From Streptococcus gwangjuense (GTDB taxonomy: Bacteria; Bacillota; Bacilli; Lactobacillales; Streptococcaceae), in the NCBI RefSeq assembly GCF_003627155.1, contig NZ_CP032621.1, positions 1,116,001 to 1,180,000 on the forward strand: a DNA stretch of 64,000 nt, written 5' to 3'. The translations under genes and the position numbers were made by a program. Below the pieces are notes generated by a model. That model had not been told where the DNA came from and searched no databases. It worked only from the letters and a program-made list of their open reading frames with translations. Positions 27,221 through 37,800 of this stretch are shown piece after piece; positions within the stretch are counted from its first letter, which is position 1; every line of letters starts with the position of its first letter.

Positions 27221-27248
27221 ATTATATCATATATCTAACTTAATGCAA
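27221..27248 (-). promoter_or_regulatory. Promoter of the ABC exporter operon
   Basis: On the minus strand TTGCAT (27243-27248), a 16-base spacer and TATAAT (27221-27226) lie about 80 bases upstream of the ATPase ATG. Confidence 0.6.
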
Positions 27249-27283
27249 TATATAAATGTCATTTTGTAAATTTTTATTAACAA

Positions 27284-27314
27284 AAAACCTCTACCACCTA
27301 AATGATAGAGAGTT
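27284..27314 (-). terminator. Terminator after the HAD remnant
   Basis: CTCTATCA ... TGGTAGAG stem followed by TTTTTTG on the minus strand. Confidence 0.7.
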
Positions 27315-27319
27315 TCTGC

Positions 27320-27488
27320 CTATTCAATTTTTTTCAAAACATCTACAGCATCGTAGGATTTCACATCTAATGTCTCAGCTGCGATTGTATTGTCCTCCAT
27401 ATCGTCTAGAATGACACAATTTATAGGATTTAACTGGTATTTATCGAGAATCTCCTTAAACATTGCCCATATCCAGTATTATATCCAT
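27320..27488 (-). pseudogene. Decayed HAD-superfamily hydrolase
   Basis: Two short pieces look like the ends of one HAD phosphatase. The head, from an ATG at 27488, reads MDIILDMGNV and then meets a stop; DMGNV is the usual HAD motif I opening. The tail (27320-27463) reads MFKEILDKYQ ... INCVILDDMEDNTIAA and ends at a TAG; ILDDMEDN.IAA resembles the HAD C-terminal motif. The middle, roughly 150 residues in intact relatives, is missing and the two pieces are out of frame. I interpret it as an internal deletion remnant; a small expressed 47-residue protein is possible but unlikely. Confidence 0.6.
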
Positions 27489-27546
27489 CAGTCCGCCTCC
27501 ATACTTATGTGTGAGTCTCTCTTTGTACCATACCTTCATACTCACC

Positions 27547-27957
27547 TTACAGATTCTTTTGGTAATAATACCTTTGCCCAATGTAGGGATAGTCTTGTAA
27601 TGTAAAAATTTTCTTGTAGCCATGCCTTTTATAAAAATCAGGAGCTTGAAACTGGTAAGTATTGACAAAAGCAAAACGACAGTTTCGATTCTTAGCTTCA
27701 GTTTCTGCTTGCTGCAATAGTTTTGAACCGATTCCTTGCCCTCTGAGTTCCTCTTTTACAAATAAATACTCGATTTCTAGCCAATTTCCAAAAGTCTCTG
27801 CTATCAAACCTGCCAGAAGATTGCCCTCTTCATCTTCGACATAAAGATTAAGTGGCTCACTTTCAGCTTCTTCTCGTTTTGAACGGTTATAAACACGAAT
27901 CAGATTCCCTATTTCTTGTGATTTATGGGATTCCTTATTTTCCAATCTAAAGTACAT
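27547..27957 (-). CDS. GNAT acetyltransferase
   Basis: A 136-residue stand-alone GNAT domain with the acetyl-CoA motif LRGQGIGSKLLQQAE (about 76-90) and the C-terminal FYKRHGYKK pattern. GAGGAGG precedes the ATG. The acceptor is unknown. Confidence 0.85.
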   Translation of the reverse strand: MYFRLENKESHKSQEIGNLIRVYNRSKREEAESEPLNLYVEDEEGNLLAGLIAETFGNWLEIEYLFVKEELRGQGIGSKLLQQAETEAKNRNCRFAFVNTYQFQAPDFYKRHGYKKIFTLQDYPYIGQRYYYQKNL

Positions 27958-28021
27958 CTAAACCTCCTCAAATACTGTTACAGCTTGATTATAGTCTTAT
28001 TTCAATAGACTGTCAAACTAG

Positions 28022-28055
28022 CAAAAACTCACCAACCTGAGTTGATGAGTTTCAA
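28022..28055 (-). terminator. Terminator of the amino-acid permease gene
   Basis: AAACTCATCAAC ... GTTGGTGAGTTTTT stem and T-run on the minus strand, directly after the permease stop. Confidence 0.75.
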
Positions 28056-28057
28056 AT

Positions 28058-29422
28058 CTATTTTCTAAATTTCCACTGGCTATAAATCCCGAAACCGATA
28101 ATCCAGATAGCTGATCCGATTGCTCCTACAAATGTAGACTCTTGTAAAAAGAGGGTTACGAAGACAAAGGCAAAGAAGAGCATGGTTAAAGGATTTAGGA
28201 AACGATAATGGGGCATGAGATAGCCATCCGCCATAAAGTCTGGTGACTTGCGGTATTTAAGGTGAGCCACCATAATCAAGATATAAATGGCAATATAAAC
28301 ACCTGATGATGATGCCGTAATCAAGGCAAAGGCATCTGAAACACCTGGCAAGACATTAATAAAGGCTGCTAGGGCAATCAAGATTGCTGAAGCGATGATG
28401 GCATTTTGTGGCACATTGTGGCGAGAAAGAGTATCTGCCTTAATAGCCTTTAAGAATGAATTTGGCGAATCATGAGCAATCTGGTACAAATGACGTCCTG
28501 TTGAATAAAGGGTTGAGTTAAGAGCAGATGCTGCTGATGTCAAAACGACGAAGTTAATCAAGGCTGCTGCCCACTTGATACCTGCCAATTCAAATACTGT
28601 AACAAAAGGAGAATCAGCAGAAGCAAGCTCACGCCATGGAATGATAGCCATGATGGCTAAGAGGGCACCACCGTAGAAAAAGGCGATACGCAAAGGAATT
28701 TCCTTAACGGCTTTTGGCAAGACTTGACGTGGATTTTTGGTTTCAGAAGTTGTTACCCCGATAAACTCAATCATGAGGTAAGCAAAGAAAACCATCTGAA
28801 AGGCCATGACAAAGTTCACTCCACCATTAGGGAAGAGGGAGAAATTGTCGGTGATATTGGCCAAACTTGCTACTCCATGTGGTGTCTTAAAGCCTGTCAA
28901 GACCATAAAGACTCCTGTGGCAATCATAGCTAAAATAGCCACAATCTTGACCATCGCAAACCAAAACTCAACTTCCCCAAAGAGCTTCACCGCAATCAGA
29001 TTGACTAAGGCTAGAATGGTCAAAAATCCAATCTCAATCATCCAACTTGGCCAGCTAGGGAACCAAAACTGAACATAGTGAGAGATAGCAGTGATTTCCG
29101 CCATACCTATAAAGACAACGGATAGCCAGTAGGACCAAACCGAGAAATAACCCCAGCCCTTACCCAAATGGCGCGTGATAAAGTTGATAAAGGTATGTTG
29201 CTCAGGGTCTTGGTAGAGCATTTCCCCAACCGCACGCATCATAAGGAACATGAAAGCCCCAGTAATCATATAAATCAGTACAATGGAAGGACCTGTAAGG
29301 CTAATAGAACGACCTGCTCCCAAAAAGAGTCCTGTTCCGATTGTTCCCGCAATGGCCATAACCTGCACGTGACGATTAGTCAGACCACGCTCCATCTTGT
29401 TTTTTTTCTTCTTTGAACTCAT
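28058..29422 (-). CDS. APC-family amino-acid permease (AroP/CycA type)
   Basis: A 454-residue membrane transporter with 12 predicted helices. The N-terminal GLTNRHVQVMAIAGTIGTGL motif is the signature of the amino-acid transporter (AAT) branch of the APC superfamily, which takes up amino acids by proton symport. It is closest in feel to the D-Ala/D-Ser/Gly (CycA) and AapA-type carriers, but the substrate cannot be fixed from sequence. It is a single gene flanked by terminators. Confidence 0.88.
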   Translation of the reverse strand: MSSKKKKNKMERGLTNRHVQVMAIAGTIGTGLFLGAGRSISLTGPSIVLIYMITGAFMFLMMRAVGEMLYQDPEQHTFINFITRHLGKGWGYFSVWSYWLSVVFIGMAEITAISHYVQFWFPSWPSWMIEIGFLTILALVNLIAVKLFGEVEFWFAMVKIVAILAMIATGVFMVLTGFKTPHGVASLANITDNFSLFPNGGVNFVMAFQMVFFAYLMIEFIGVTTSETKNPRQVLPKAVKEIPLRIAFFYGGALLAIMAIIPWRELASADSPFVTVFELAGIKWAAALINFVVLTSAASALNSTLYSTGRHLYQIAHDSPNSFLKAIKADTLSRHNVPQNAIIASAILIALAAFINVLPGVSDAFALITASSSGVYIAIYILIMVAHLKYRKSPDFMADGYLMPHYRFLNPLTMLFFAFVFVTLFLQESTFVGAIGSAIWIIGFGIYSQWKFRK

Positions 29423-29447
29423 ATAGTCTCCAATTCTTTTTAAACCT

Positions 29448-29490
29448 AAAAAGGAGCAAAGAAGGATTTTTCCCTCTTTTTACTCCTTTT
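29448..29490 (-). terminator. Terminator of mltG-greA
   Basis: AAAAGGAG ... CTCCTTTTT outer stem with an inner AAAGAGGG/TCCTTCTTT stem, followed by T residues on the minus strand after greA. Confidence 0.7.
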
Positions 29491-29495
29491 AATCA

Positions 29496-29978
29496 TTAGG
29501 CTGTTTTTTCAACCTTCAAGATTTTTACATCATAGCTACCAACAGGTGTTTCAATTGTTGCTGTATCACCTGTTTTCTTGCCAATCAAGGCTTGTCCAAT
29601 TGGGCTTTCATTTGAAACTTTACCTGCAAAGGCATCCGCACCCGCTGAACCTACGATAATATAAACTTCTTCTTCGTCCTCACCAATTTCTTGGATAGTG
29701 ACTGTTTTACCAATCGCTACTTCGTCTTGGGCAACTGAGTCACTATTGACGATTTCAGCATAACGGATTTTTGTTTCCAAGCTAGAGATTTGTCCTTCGA
29801 CAAAGGCTTGTTCATCCTTAGCTGCTTCGTATTCACTGTTTTCAGAAAGGTCACCGTATGAACGGGCAATCTTAATGCGTTCTACCACTTCTGGACGGCG
29901 GACCAATTTCAATTCTTCTAATTCTTTTTCAAGTTTTTCCTTTTCCTCAAGGGTCATAGGATATGTTTTTTCTGCCAT
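29496..29978 (-). CDS. greA: Transcription elongation factor GreA
   Basis: Rescues backtracked RNA polymerase by stimulating transcript cleavage. The 160-residue protein has the N-terminal coiled coil (about 8-75), with the acidic tip around [14 protein letters not shown], and a C-terminal FKBP-like domain with [12 protein letters not shown] start at the ATG at 29978 (MAEKTYPMT); an upstream in-frame TTG at 29987 lies too close to the AAGGAA site. It follows mltG after 60 bases, probably in one transcript. Confidence 0.95.
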   Translation of the reverse strand: MAEKTYPMTLEEKEKLEKELEELKLVRRPEVVERIKIARSYGDLSENSEYEAAKDEQAFVEGQISSLETKIRYAEIVNSDSVAQDEVAIGKTVTIQEIGEDEEEVYIIVGSAGADAFAGKVSNESPIGQALIGKKTGDTATIETPVGSYDVKILKVEKTA

Positions 29979-30038
29979 TTTTCTCAACTTTCCTTCGATA
30001 ATATTGAATCTCTATCTGAGATTCTCATGTTTGTAGTC

Positions 30039-31745
30039 TTAGTTTGAACTACTATTTTGAGTAAGCTTGCTATTGACGTGTTCAGCTACATTACGGTCAT
30101 GTTCTTCCTGTGTCACTGCGTAATAGACTTTACCATCTGTAACATTAGCTACAAAGTAGAGGTTCTCACTCTTTGTTTGGTTAATGCTTGCTTCAATCGC
30201 ATCCTGACTTGGACTATCTACTGGGCCAGGCATCAAACCAGGTTTTGTATAAACATTGTATGGTGAATTAATCGATGTATCAATTCCAGCATCATCTGCT
30301 AGGCTGATATTTTGACCAAGTTTCCCTTGGGCATACAAGATTGCAATATTGCTTTGAAGTGGCATACCAAGGTTCAAACGATTGTAGAAGACACCTGCAA
30401 TCAACTTACGGTCTTCAGTCTTAGCCCCTTCTTTTTCAACAAGTGACGCAATTGTTAGCAATTCATTGACAGTCAAGTTTTTAGACTTAATTGCACTGTA
30501 GTGCGGAGTCAATGTTTTATCCATAGCTGCCAACATCTCGTCAATCAAGCTTTCAATAGTTGTGCTTTCCTTGATAGAGTAGGTCGCTGGGAAAAGATAA
30601 CCTTCCAAACGATAACGAGCTCCACTTTCTTTCGTTGGCAAGCTTTCGAGTAGGTTTGGATATTTAGCAACTTCTTGACTGATAAAGTTGTCATCTTGCA
30701 CTTTAGCCAAGAAAGCTTCCGCTGTCAAAGGTTCTTTAAATTCACCTTGTAATTGGCCTACAGCTTGGGCAATTTGATCAATGGTATATCCTTCTGGAAT
30801 TGTCAAGTTTGCAAGAGATGGAGCCTGAGGTTCAGGTGTACCACCTTTTTGTAGTTCCTTAATGATGTCCTCTGTACTCATGCTCTTTTGCAAATTGTAA
30901 TATCCAGCCTTCAGATCTGAATAATTCTTATATTTCGCATAGAAAGCAAAAATCACACCGTGTTTAATCACACCAGAATGCTCAAGAGTCGATCCAATCT
31001 CTTGGACATTAGATCCTTCCGGAATTTGAACAGTCACATATTCCTTAGAATTTGCATCAACAGGTAGCAAGGATGACTGAACATACTGATAACCGAAGTA
31101 ACCACCTGCCGAAATCAGAGCAAGGAAAATCAGTAGTGAAATGAAGAAAGCCTTCAAATGTGATTTTTTCTTCTTAACAGGTTTAACAGTTTCGCGACGA
31201 CTACGTCTAGGAACTGAATCTAGGCTATCTGTCGATTCAGCTGACTCAGACAACTCATTATCCACTGCAGGAGTACTAACTTCTTCCTGTTGTCTACTTG
31301 TTTTATACGACACCGCAACCTTTGTTGGAATCTCGTTAAATTCTTTGTCTTCGTTAAGTTTTACAGGTTCTACTTTTGGTTGAACTGGCTCGAAAATAGG
31401 TTCTACTGGTTCAACTACAGATTCAACAACCGTTTCAATTTTAGATTCTGCAGCTTCTTCATTTGCTGCAATTTCATCCGAAATGTCATTTGAGCGTGAT
31501 GGAACACTAGGAGCATTCTTTAATATTTGATCCACAACAGAAAGAGAATTAGCCATCAACTCTTCTGCTGAAGGTTCATGTTCCTGAGTTGAAGGAACTA
31601 CTGAATCTTCTTGAGATAAAGGAGTTTCAAAACTTGTAATCTCATTTTCTTGCTCACTTCTATCTTGTTTTTTTACTCTCTCTAAATCACGTAAAATTTG
31701 CTCTTTAAAGCTTAATTTTTCGTCTTCTCTTGTTTTTTCACTCAA
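30039..31745 (-). CDS. mltG: Endolytic murein transglycosylase MltG
   Basis: A 568-residue single-pass membrane protein that cuts nascent glycan strands during peripheral wall growth. A long disordered cytoplasmic region rich in Glu, Ser and Pro (1-195) precedes the TM segment (about 200-222), then a LysM-like region and the YceG/MltG catalytic domain with SLVEKEGAKTEDRKLIAGVF containing the conserved Glu, and SPYNVYTKPGLMPGPVDSP. Start is a TTG at 31745, set by AAGGAGG 8 bases upstream. It lies in a cell-wall neighbourhood with murC. Confidence 0.95.
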   Translation of the reverse strand: MSEKTREDEKLSFKEQILRDLERVKKQDRSEQENEITSFETPLSQEDSVVPSTQEHEPSAEELMANSLSVVDQILKNAPSVPSRSNDISDEIAANEEAAESKIETVVESVVEPVEPIFEPVQPKVEPVKLNEDKEFNEIPTKVAVSYKTSRQQEEVSTPAVDNELSESAESTDSLDSVPRRSRRETVKPVKKKKSHLKAFFISLLIFLALISAGGYFGYQYVQSSLLPVDANSKEYVTVQIPEGSNVQEIGSTLEHSGVIKHGVIFAFYAKYKNYSDLKAGYYNLQKSMSTEDIIKELQKGGTPEPQAPSLANLTIPEGYTIDQIAQAVGQLQGEFKEPLTAEAFLAKVQDDNFISQEVAKYPNLLESLPTKESGARYRLEGYLFPATYSIKESTTIESLIDEMLAAMDKTLTPHYSAIKSKNLTVNELLTIASLVEKEGAKTEDRKLIAGVFYNRLNLGMPLQSNIAILYAQGKLGQNISLADDAGIDTSINSPYNVYTKPGLMPGPVDSPSQDAIEASINQTKSENLYFVANVTDGKVYYAVTQEEHDRNVAEHVNSKLTQNSSSN

Positions 31746-31796
31746 AAGTTTATCCTCCTTGTTGACAATCCATAATATTATATCTTAAAAACGAAA

Positions 31797-31823
31797 GAAA
31801 AGCAACCTAGCATGCTTTTCTAG
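31797..31823 (-). terminator. Terminator of the snf2-murC-GNAT run
   Basis: AGAAAAGCA ... TGCTTTTCTTT stem followed shortly by a T-run on the minus strand, after the second acetyltransferase. Confidence 0.65.
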
Positions 31824-31824
31824 C

Positions 31825-32319
31825 TTATTTTTTAGCTTCCCAGACCATATCATACCAGGTTTCCCCTGCAAAGGTTGACTGAGACTGGCCTTCATTGACA
31901 AATCCATGCTTTTCGTAGTAGGCAATGAGATAATTATGACAGGTTAGGTTAATACCTTCTCTTTCGTGTTCAAGAGCCAACTCTTTCAAGGCTGTTAGTA
32001 ATTTCTGACCAAGTCCAAGGCCCTGTGCCTCCTTGGCAATAGAAAGACAGGTCACAGAGATATAGCCACCAGACTCACGACTGTAATCTTCTATCTCTTC
32101 TGTAAAAGACTGATCCTGCAGATGGCGGTGTGGTCCAACCGGCCCTTCGATATACCCCATGATTCTGCCTTCTTTTTCTGCAACCAGAAAAGAGGTCTCA
32201 ATTTCTCGCAAATGAGCTTCAAAAACCGAGCGAGGAATGGCTTCTTCAATCGAGAAATTTTCTAGTTCAATCTCAACGATACGATCTAAATCTTCTAATC
32301 TTGCTTTCCTAATTTCCAT
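31825..32319 (-). CDS. GNAT acetyltransferase (second of an overlapping pair)
   Basis: A 164-residue GNAT protein; the acetyl-CoA loop is EAQGLGLGQKLLTALKELAL (about 112-131), and YYEKHGFVNEGQS closes the fold. A GGAGG site lies 5 bases before the ATG, inside the preceding gene, which it overlaps by 25 bases. It resembles its neighbour in layout, suggesting an old tandem duplication. Confidence 0.86.
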   Translation of the reverse strand: MEIRKARLEDLDRIVEIELENFSIEEAIPRSVFEAHLREIETSFLVAEKEGRIMGYIEGPVGPHRHLQDQSFTEEIEDYSRESGGYISVTCLSIAKEAQGLGLGQKLLTALKELALEHEREGINLTCHNYLIAYYEKHGFVNEGQSQSTFAGETWYDMVWEAKK

Positions 32320-32783
32320 TGTGCCTCCAGATAAAAGGGATTAAACCAAATCATACTAAAATCTTGATTAGCTGCATAAAGCGAAGTTGCTTCTTCTTCA
32401 TCAATAAAACCGTTCATTTCAAAATAGGATAGCAACTCATCAGGACTCTTCAAACGAATAGCTTTGTAATCCAGCTCAACTGCCACCTCTTTCAAGGCAG
32501 CAAGAAGAAGCGTGCCCAAGCCCTGTCTCTGATGGTCAGCCTCGATGACTAAAGAATGTACTTCTAGACATTGCGGATTGTGGGACTGAGGGCCACCTAG
32601 AACATAGCCCACAATCTGATTTTCATCCCTAGCTAGAAGAAAGGTATCCGCAGACTTACGGATACTTTCTTCTAAAATATGGGAAGTCAGCTGCTTGACA
32701 GCTGGAAAAGACGAGGCCTGAAGAGCCTCTATCTCAGCCAAATCAGACTCACTTGCCTGAATGATCTTAATTGGAATTTCCAT
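32295..32783 (-). CDS. GNAT acetyltransferase (first of an overlapping pair)
   Basis: A 162-residue GNAT protein with HQRQGLGTLLLAALKEVAVE (about 95-114) as acetyl-CoA site and FEMNGFIDEEEA near the end. It starts 9 bases after murC ends and overlaps the next acetyltransferase by 25 bases, so all three are likely translated from one message. Substrate unknown. Confidence 0.86.
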   Translation of the reverse strand: MEIPIKIIQASESDLAEIEALQASSFPAVKQLTSHILEESIRKSADTFLLARDENQIVGYVLGGPQSHNPQCLEVHSLVIEADHQRQGLGTLLLAALKEVAVELDYKAIRLKSPDELLSYFEMNGFIDEEEATSLYAANQDFSMIWFNPFYLEAQWKLGKQD

Positions 32784-32792
32784 GTGAATAGC

Positions 32793-34127
32793 CTATTGAA
32801 CATTGCTTGTCAAATTAGACAAGAGACGCTCGAATGAGTATTCATAGGTTTGGATGTCTCCTGCACCCATAAAGACATAAACAGCATTATCATGGTCAAG
32901 GAGTGGAGAAACATTTTCAACAGTGATAACTTGGTGTTTCTTGTTGATTTTATTGGCTAGGTCTTCTACCTTAACATCACCATGATCCACTTCACGAGCT
33001 GATCCATAGATTTGCGCTAGGTAAACAGCATCCGCCTGGTTCAAAGCATGGGCAAATTCGTCCAACAAGGCAATGGTTCTTGTAAAAGTATGGGGTTGGA
33101 AGACTGCTACTATTTCCTTGCTTGGGTATTTCTGACGAGCCGCATCCAAGGTCGCAATAATTTCTGTTGGATGGTGGGCAAAGTCATCGATAATCACCGT
33201 ATCATTGACAATTTTCTCAGTGAAACGACGCTTAACACCGGCAAATGTTTTCAAGTGTTCACGCACCAAGTTCAAATCAAATCCTGCTGTGTAAAGAAGA
33301 CCAATAACGGCTGTCGCATTCATGATATTGTGACGACCAAAGGTTGGAATGTGGAATTGACCCAACTCTTGTCCACGGAAGTGAACTGTGAAGGTTGAAC
33401 CAGTTGTTGAACGAAGGAGATCGCTAGCTACAAAGTCATTACCGTCTGCTTCAAAACCATAATAATAAATTGGTGCATCAGACGTAATTTTGCGTAACTC
33501 AGCATCTTCACCGTAGATAAACAAACCTTTGGTAATTTGTTTAGCATAGTCGTTAAAGGCATTGAAAACATCCTCTAGACTTGTGAAATAGTCTGGATGG
33601 TCAAAGTCAATATTGGTAATAATAGAGTATTCTGGGTGGTATGGCATGAAGTGACGCTCATATTCGTCAGATTCAAAAACAAAATATTTGGCATTGGCTG
33701 AACCACGGCCTGTCCCATCTCCAATCAAGAAGCTAGTATCTGTGATATGAGACAAGACATGAGACAACATACCTGTCGTTGAAGTTTTTCCATGCGCTCC
33801 AGCTACTCCCATGCTGACAAAGTCACGCATAAAGCTACCTAGGAACTCATGGTAACGTTTGTAGCTAATGCCATTTTGGTCCGCATAGGCAATTTCGACG
33901 TTGTTATCTGGACGAAAGGCATTTCCAGCGATAATTTCCATATCACCGTCTAGATTCTTTTCATCAAAAGGAAGAATGGTAATTCCTGCCTGCTCAAGAC
34001 CACGTTGAGTAAAGTAGTACTTTTCAACATCTGAACCCTGTACCTTATGCCCCATTTGGTGCAACATCAAGGCCAAGGCACTCATCCCTGATCCCTTAAT
34101 TCCGATAAAATGATATGTCTTTGACAT
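32793..34127 (-). CDS. murC: UDP-N-acetylmuramate-L-alanine ligase MurC
   Basis: Adds the first amino acid (L-Ala) to UDP-MurNAc. The 444-residue protein has a Rossmann-like start [12 protein letters not shown] (9-20), the ATP loop [22 protein letters not shown] with metal-binding residues and the [10 protein letters not shown] motif of Mur ligases. It follows a hypothetical gene by 10 bases. Confidence 0.97.
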   Translation of the reverse strand: MSKTYHFIGIKGSGMSALALMLHQMGHKVQGSDVEKYYFTQRGLEQAGITILPFDEKNLDGDMEIIAGNAFRPDNNVEIAYADQNGISYKRYHEFLGSFMRDFVSMGVAGAHGKTSTTGMLSHVLSHITDTSFLIGDGTGRGSANAKYFVFESDEYERHFMPYHPEYSIITNIDFDHPDYFTSLEDVFNAFNDYAKQITKGLFIYGEDAELRKITSDAPIYYYGFEADGNDFVASDLLRSTTGSTFTVHFRGQELGQFHIPTFGRHNIMNATAVIGLLYTAGFDLNLVREHLKTFAGVKRRFTEKIVNDTVIIDDFAHHPTEIIATLDAARQKYPSKEIVAVFQPHTFTRTIALLDEFAHALNQADAVYLAQIYGSAREVDHGDVKVEDLANKINKKHQVITVENVSPLLDHDNAVYVFMGAGDIQTYEYSFERLLSNLTSNVQ

Positions 34128-34137
34128 GTTTTCTCCC

Positions 34138-34755
34138 CTATTCCGTAATTCTAGTCAGATTCAACTCTTGGGCAACCTGACGTTCTTGTTCTTTTTGTTT
34201 ATTCTTTTTATTATAAATTTGGCTCTTCTTCAGAAAATCATAGTTGTTTTTCTTTGGGCCTGAAGTTTCTTTTGGCTCAGCTTGAATCGAAATATTGCTC
34301 ACTTCTTCCGCCAAGATGTAATGAGACTGGGTCAATTTTTGGCTATATTTGACAAATTCACCAGGATTTTCCTTTTGGAAAGGCGCTGTCGGTTGATTGC
34401 CCTGTCTAATCAAACGTTGCTGAGAAGGGCGCCTTGTAGGAGTAATATCCTTAGTCAGATAGCTTGCTGAGCGTTTCTTTTTCAAATCCGCACGCGCTTC
34501 TTCACGCGCCACCTCCGCATAGCTCTTTCCTTCTTTTTTAACTCCTAAACCAGCCTTCTTAGGTTTCTCTACTGGCTTTTCAATCGGTTTGACTGGTTTT
34601 TCTTCAGTAATAGGGGCCCACTCCAGATAATTCCTATCACGGTATTCTCCCTTGATATTACTGATAAAGTCAGATTCATCATAGAGGTCCATAACCGGCA
34701 TCTCAGTCAGCATGACCTCATCATCTGAGACCAATGGAAATCGTTCTTCTCTCAT
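34138..34755 (-). CDS. Conserved streptococcal hypothetical protein, charged and low-complexity
   Basis: A 205-residue soluble protein without recognisable domain. It begins [20 protein letters not shown], has a Lys-Pro-rich stretch ([14 protein letters not shown]) near 57-70 and a highly charged C-terminal helix-forming tail ([16 protein letters not shown]). It is probably largely disordered. It sits between the SNF2 helicase and murC in the same direction, with a good GGAAATAG ribosome region. I assign no function. Confidence 0.8.
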   Translation of the reverse strand: MREERFPLVSDDEVMLTEMPVMDLYDESDFISNIKGEYRDRNYLEWAPITEEKPVKPIEKPVEKPKKAGLGVKKEGKSYAEVAREEARADLKKKRSASYLTKDITPTRRPSQQRLIRQGNQPTAPFQKENPGEFVKYSQKLTQSHYILAEEVSNISIQAEPKETSGPKKNNYDFLKKSQIYNKKNKQKEQERQVAQELNLTRITE

Positions 34756-34802
34756 TTTCTATTTCCTTTCAACACTTCATTATAGCGTATTGTCTTGATT
34801 TT

Positions 34803-37800
34803 TCAAGTGCTGGCTTCAGAAATTCCCAAAATTTCTCTAATTTCTGCTAGGGTCAGACTGCCACGTGACTCTGTGCCGTCCAATACTTGTGACACCAGAT
34901 GTTTCTTTTGTTCTTGGAGTTCCTGAATTTTTTCTTCAATGGTTCCCCTGGTCACTAAGCGATAAACCTCAACCGTTTCTTCCTGACCCATCCGATGGGC
35001 ACGGCCAATAGCTTGCGCTTCCACCGCAGGATTCCACCAAAGGTCAACCAAGATAACAGTATCAGCACCTGTCAGGTTCAGACCAACACCACCAGCCTTA
35101 AGGGAAATCAGAAAGGCATCTCTCTCCCCTTGGTTAAAAGCCTTGGTCATGTCTTGTCTTTCCTTGGCTGGGGTTGACCCCGTAATTTTAAAGGAAGTCA
35201 AGCCCAAGTCTGGCAGTTCTTGTTCAATTTTTTCCAACATTCCCTTGAACTGCGAGAAAATCAAGACACGGTGTCCACCGTCTGCCACCTGTACCAGCAG
35301 GTCTCGTAGACTATCCAGTTTACCACTGGCTCCCTGATAATCTTCCATAAAGAGAGCAGGGGTGTCACAGATTTGACGCAAGCGCATCAAACCAGACAAG
35401 ATTTCCACTCGACTTCGTTGGAATTCTTGGTCTGACACTTGAGCCAGACGGTCCCGCATTTGTTGTAACTGGGCTAGGTAAATAGCCTTTTGCTGGTCTT
35501 CCAGTTCATTTTTATAAACTACTTCAATTAAATCTGGCAATTCAGTCAGAACTTCTTCTTTCTTGCGCCGCATCACGAAAGGTTTGATAAACTGAGCAAC
35601 GCGCTCAGCTGGTAATTTCATAAATTCTTTCTTGCTTGGCAAAAGTCCTGGCATGACGATTTGGAAAATAGACCACAACTCACCCAGATGGTTTTCAATA
35701 GGAGTTCCTGACAAGGCAAAAACTGACGGCACCACAAATTGTCTCAAAGTCTGGGCAATCTTGGTCTGGGCGTTTTTCATGACCTGAGCCTCATCTAAGA
35801 AAAGGAAGTCAAAGGCTATCCCCTGATAAAGATCACTGTCCTGACGGAAGGTGGCATAACTCGTCACAAAGATTTGATGGCTCTCAGCAAGAATCTCTTC
35901 ACGACTAGCTTTCAATCCATGAACAACAGCCACATCCAACTGTGGAGCAAATTTCTGAAACTCATCTGCCCAGTTGTAAATCAAACCTGACGGAGCTAAA
36001 ATCAAAACCCGACTTTCTTTTGTCACTTGACTGGTCAAAAAAGCAATAGTCTGCAGGGTTTTACCAAGTCCCATATCATCAGCCAAAATCCCACCAAAAC
36101 CATAATGATAGAGCATTTGCAACCAGCCGATTCCCTTTTCCTGATAATCTCGCAAGTCAGCCTGAACTTGAGTTGTTTGTCGAGGGAAGTCCTCTGGATG
36201 TGTCAAGTCGTGGGCCAGATTCTGGAATTCTTGTGAAAAAGAAACACGGTCACGTCCTTCAAAGAGATGAGCTAAACTATAAGCCATGGATTTTCGTGCC
36301 TGCAAGGCACCATCTTTTAATTCAAATTGCCCTAGTTCCTGTAGATTTTGGCGAATTTTCTTGGTTTCGTCATCGAAAAAGTAGACTTGATTGGACGAAT
36401 CAATGTAAAAATCTTGGTTGGCAACCAAGGCCTGCATGGCTTGGTCAATTTCCTCTTGGGCAATATCTTGAAAATCAAACTGGATTTCCAAGAGACCTCC
36501 CTTAGAAGCAATCTGCACTTGAGGACTCGCTAGGCTATAAAGTTCTTCTAGCTTGTCTGATAGGTCAACATGCCCGAGTTTTTCAAATATTGGAATGATT
36601 TCATGGAAGAAATGATAGACAGACTCCGCTTTTAAGGCCTGACGCCAAGATTGAAAATCTGCTTCAAAGCCCGCAGCCAGACAAACTTGGAAAATTTTTT
36701 CTTCTAAGTTAGCATCACTCGAAAATGGCAATTCTTCCAGCTCTTGTCGGCTAGAGACCTGGCTGTCTCCATAATCAAACTGAATTTCTAGACGAATCCG
36801 GTTATCCTCTTCCCTGTCAAAGTAAAAATAGGGAGCAAAAGTTTTGATTTGTAAGCGTTCTGGAGCTGAAATAGTGCCCATCTGGCTAAAAAGAGTTAAA
36901 CAAGAAGCCAATTTATCGCGGTCACTGCTATCAAATTGCAGATATTTCTTTCCATGTTGATCCACAGACAGCGCTTTGATTTCCTTGAGAAGACGCATCT
37001 GCTGGTCTGTTAGAAAATAAACCTGTCCTTTATGGAATAGCACAGCTCCCTGATAAAAGACATTGACCCTAGGGCTCTCGCTGATTTCCATTTCAAAATA
37101 GTCAGAGTATTCTGTTACTGTAAAGGCAAATAGATTGGCATCCGCATTCATATCCTGAAAGAGCAGTGTTTGGTAGCTATCCACTTGATGGTCAAATTGA
37201 AAATGGGGCAGAGTCATCAGTAAATTCACACCCTGCTCAAAAAAGGTCAGAGGGAAAAAAAGGTGTCGGCCTTGATTTTGGAAAAAGAGGTCTGGAGTCA
37301 GTCCTTCCTCCACTAGTCCCCGCAAGAAAGTCAGAAGCTCTTGGCTGGTTTCATCAAAGGCTTCCAAAGACAGAGACTCCTCATAAGTTTTACCAATCAT
37401 ATAAGGTTTTCTCTGCTCGACAACCCTTAAAAAGAGTGGAATGTCCCGAATGACATAGTATTTTTGGCTATTGATTTGCCCGATTCTAAGGGTCCACAAG
37501 ATATGATTGGTTCCTGCTTCCACTTGCCCCACAGCCGATAATTCATAGGCACGTTCTGCTTTTGGAGGCAAGATTCGGTCCAAAAATTTGCCACCCAAGG
37601 TTACCTTGGTTTCAACGGCCTCTTTTTCTTCATGACCATCTTCCAGACTTTGCAAAATTTCCTGACCACTCTCATCATTTTTCAGAAAATGCTCCAGCGC
37701 CGCCAAGTGCACACAGTAGCCCCTCTTTTGGAAAAAATCGCAGGCACAAAAAACCAAATCATCCTCTAAACTATAGCGCAGTTCTTCCTCTGCAACGCGA

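Noticed and set aside
27456..27674. 72-codon minus-strand frame ending in MDIILDMGNV as a real gene
   Set aside because: Most of it is antiphase to the acetyltransferase gene; only the last ten codons make sense, as the head of the HAD remnant.
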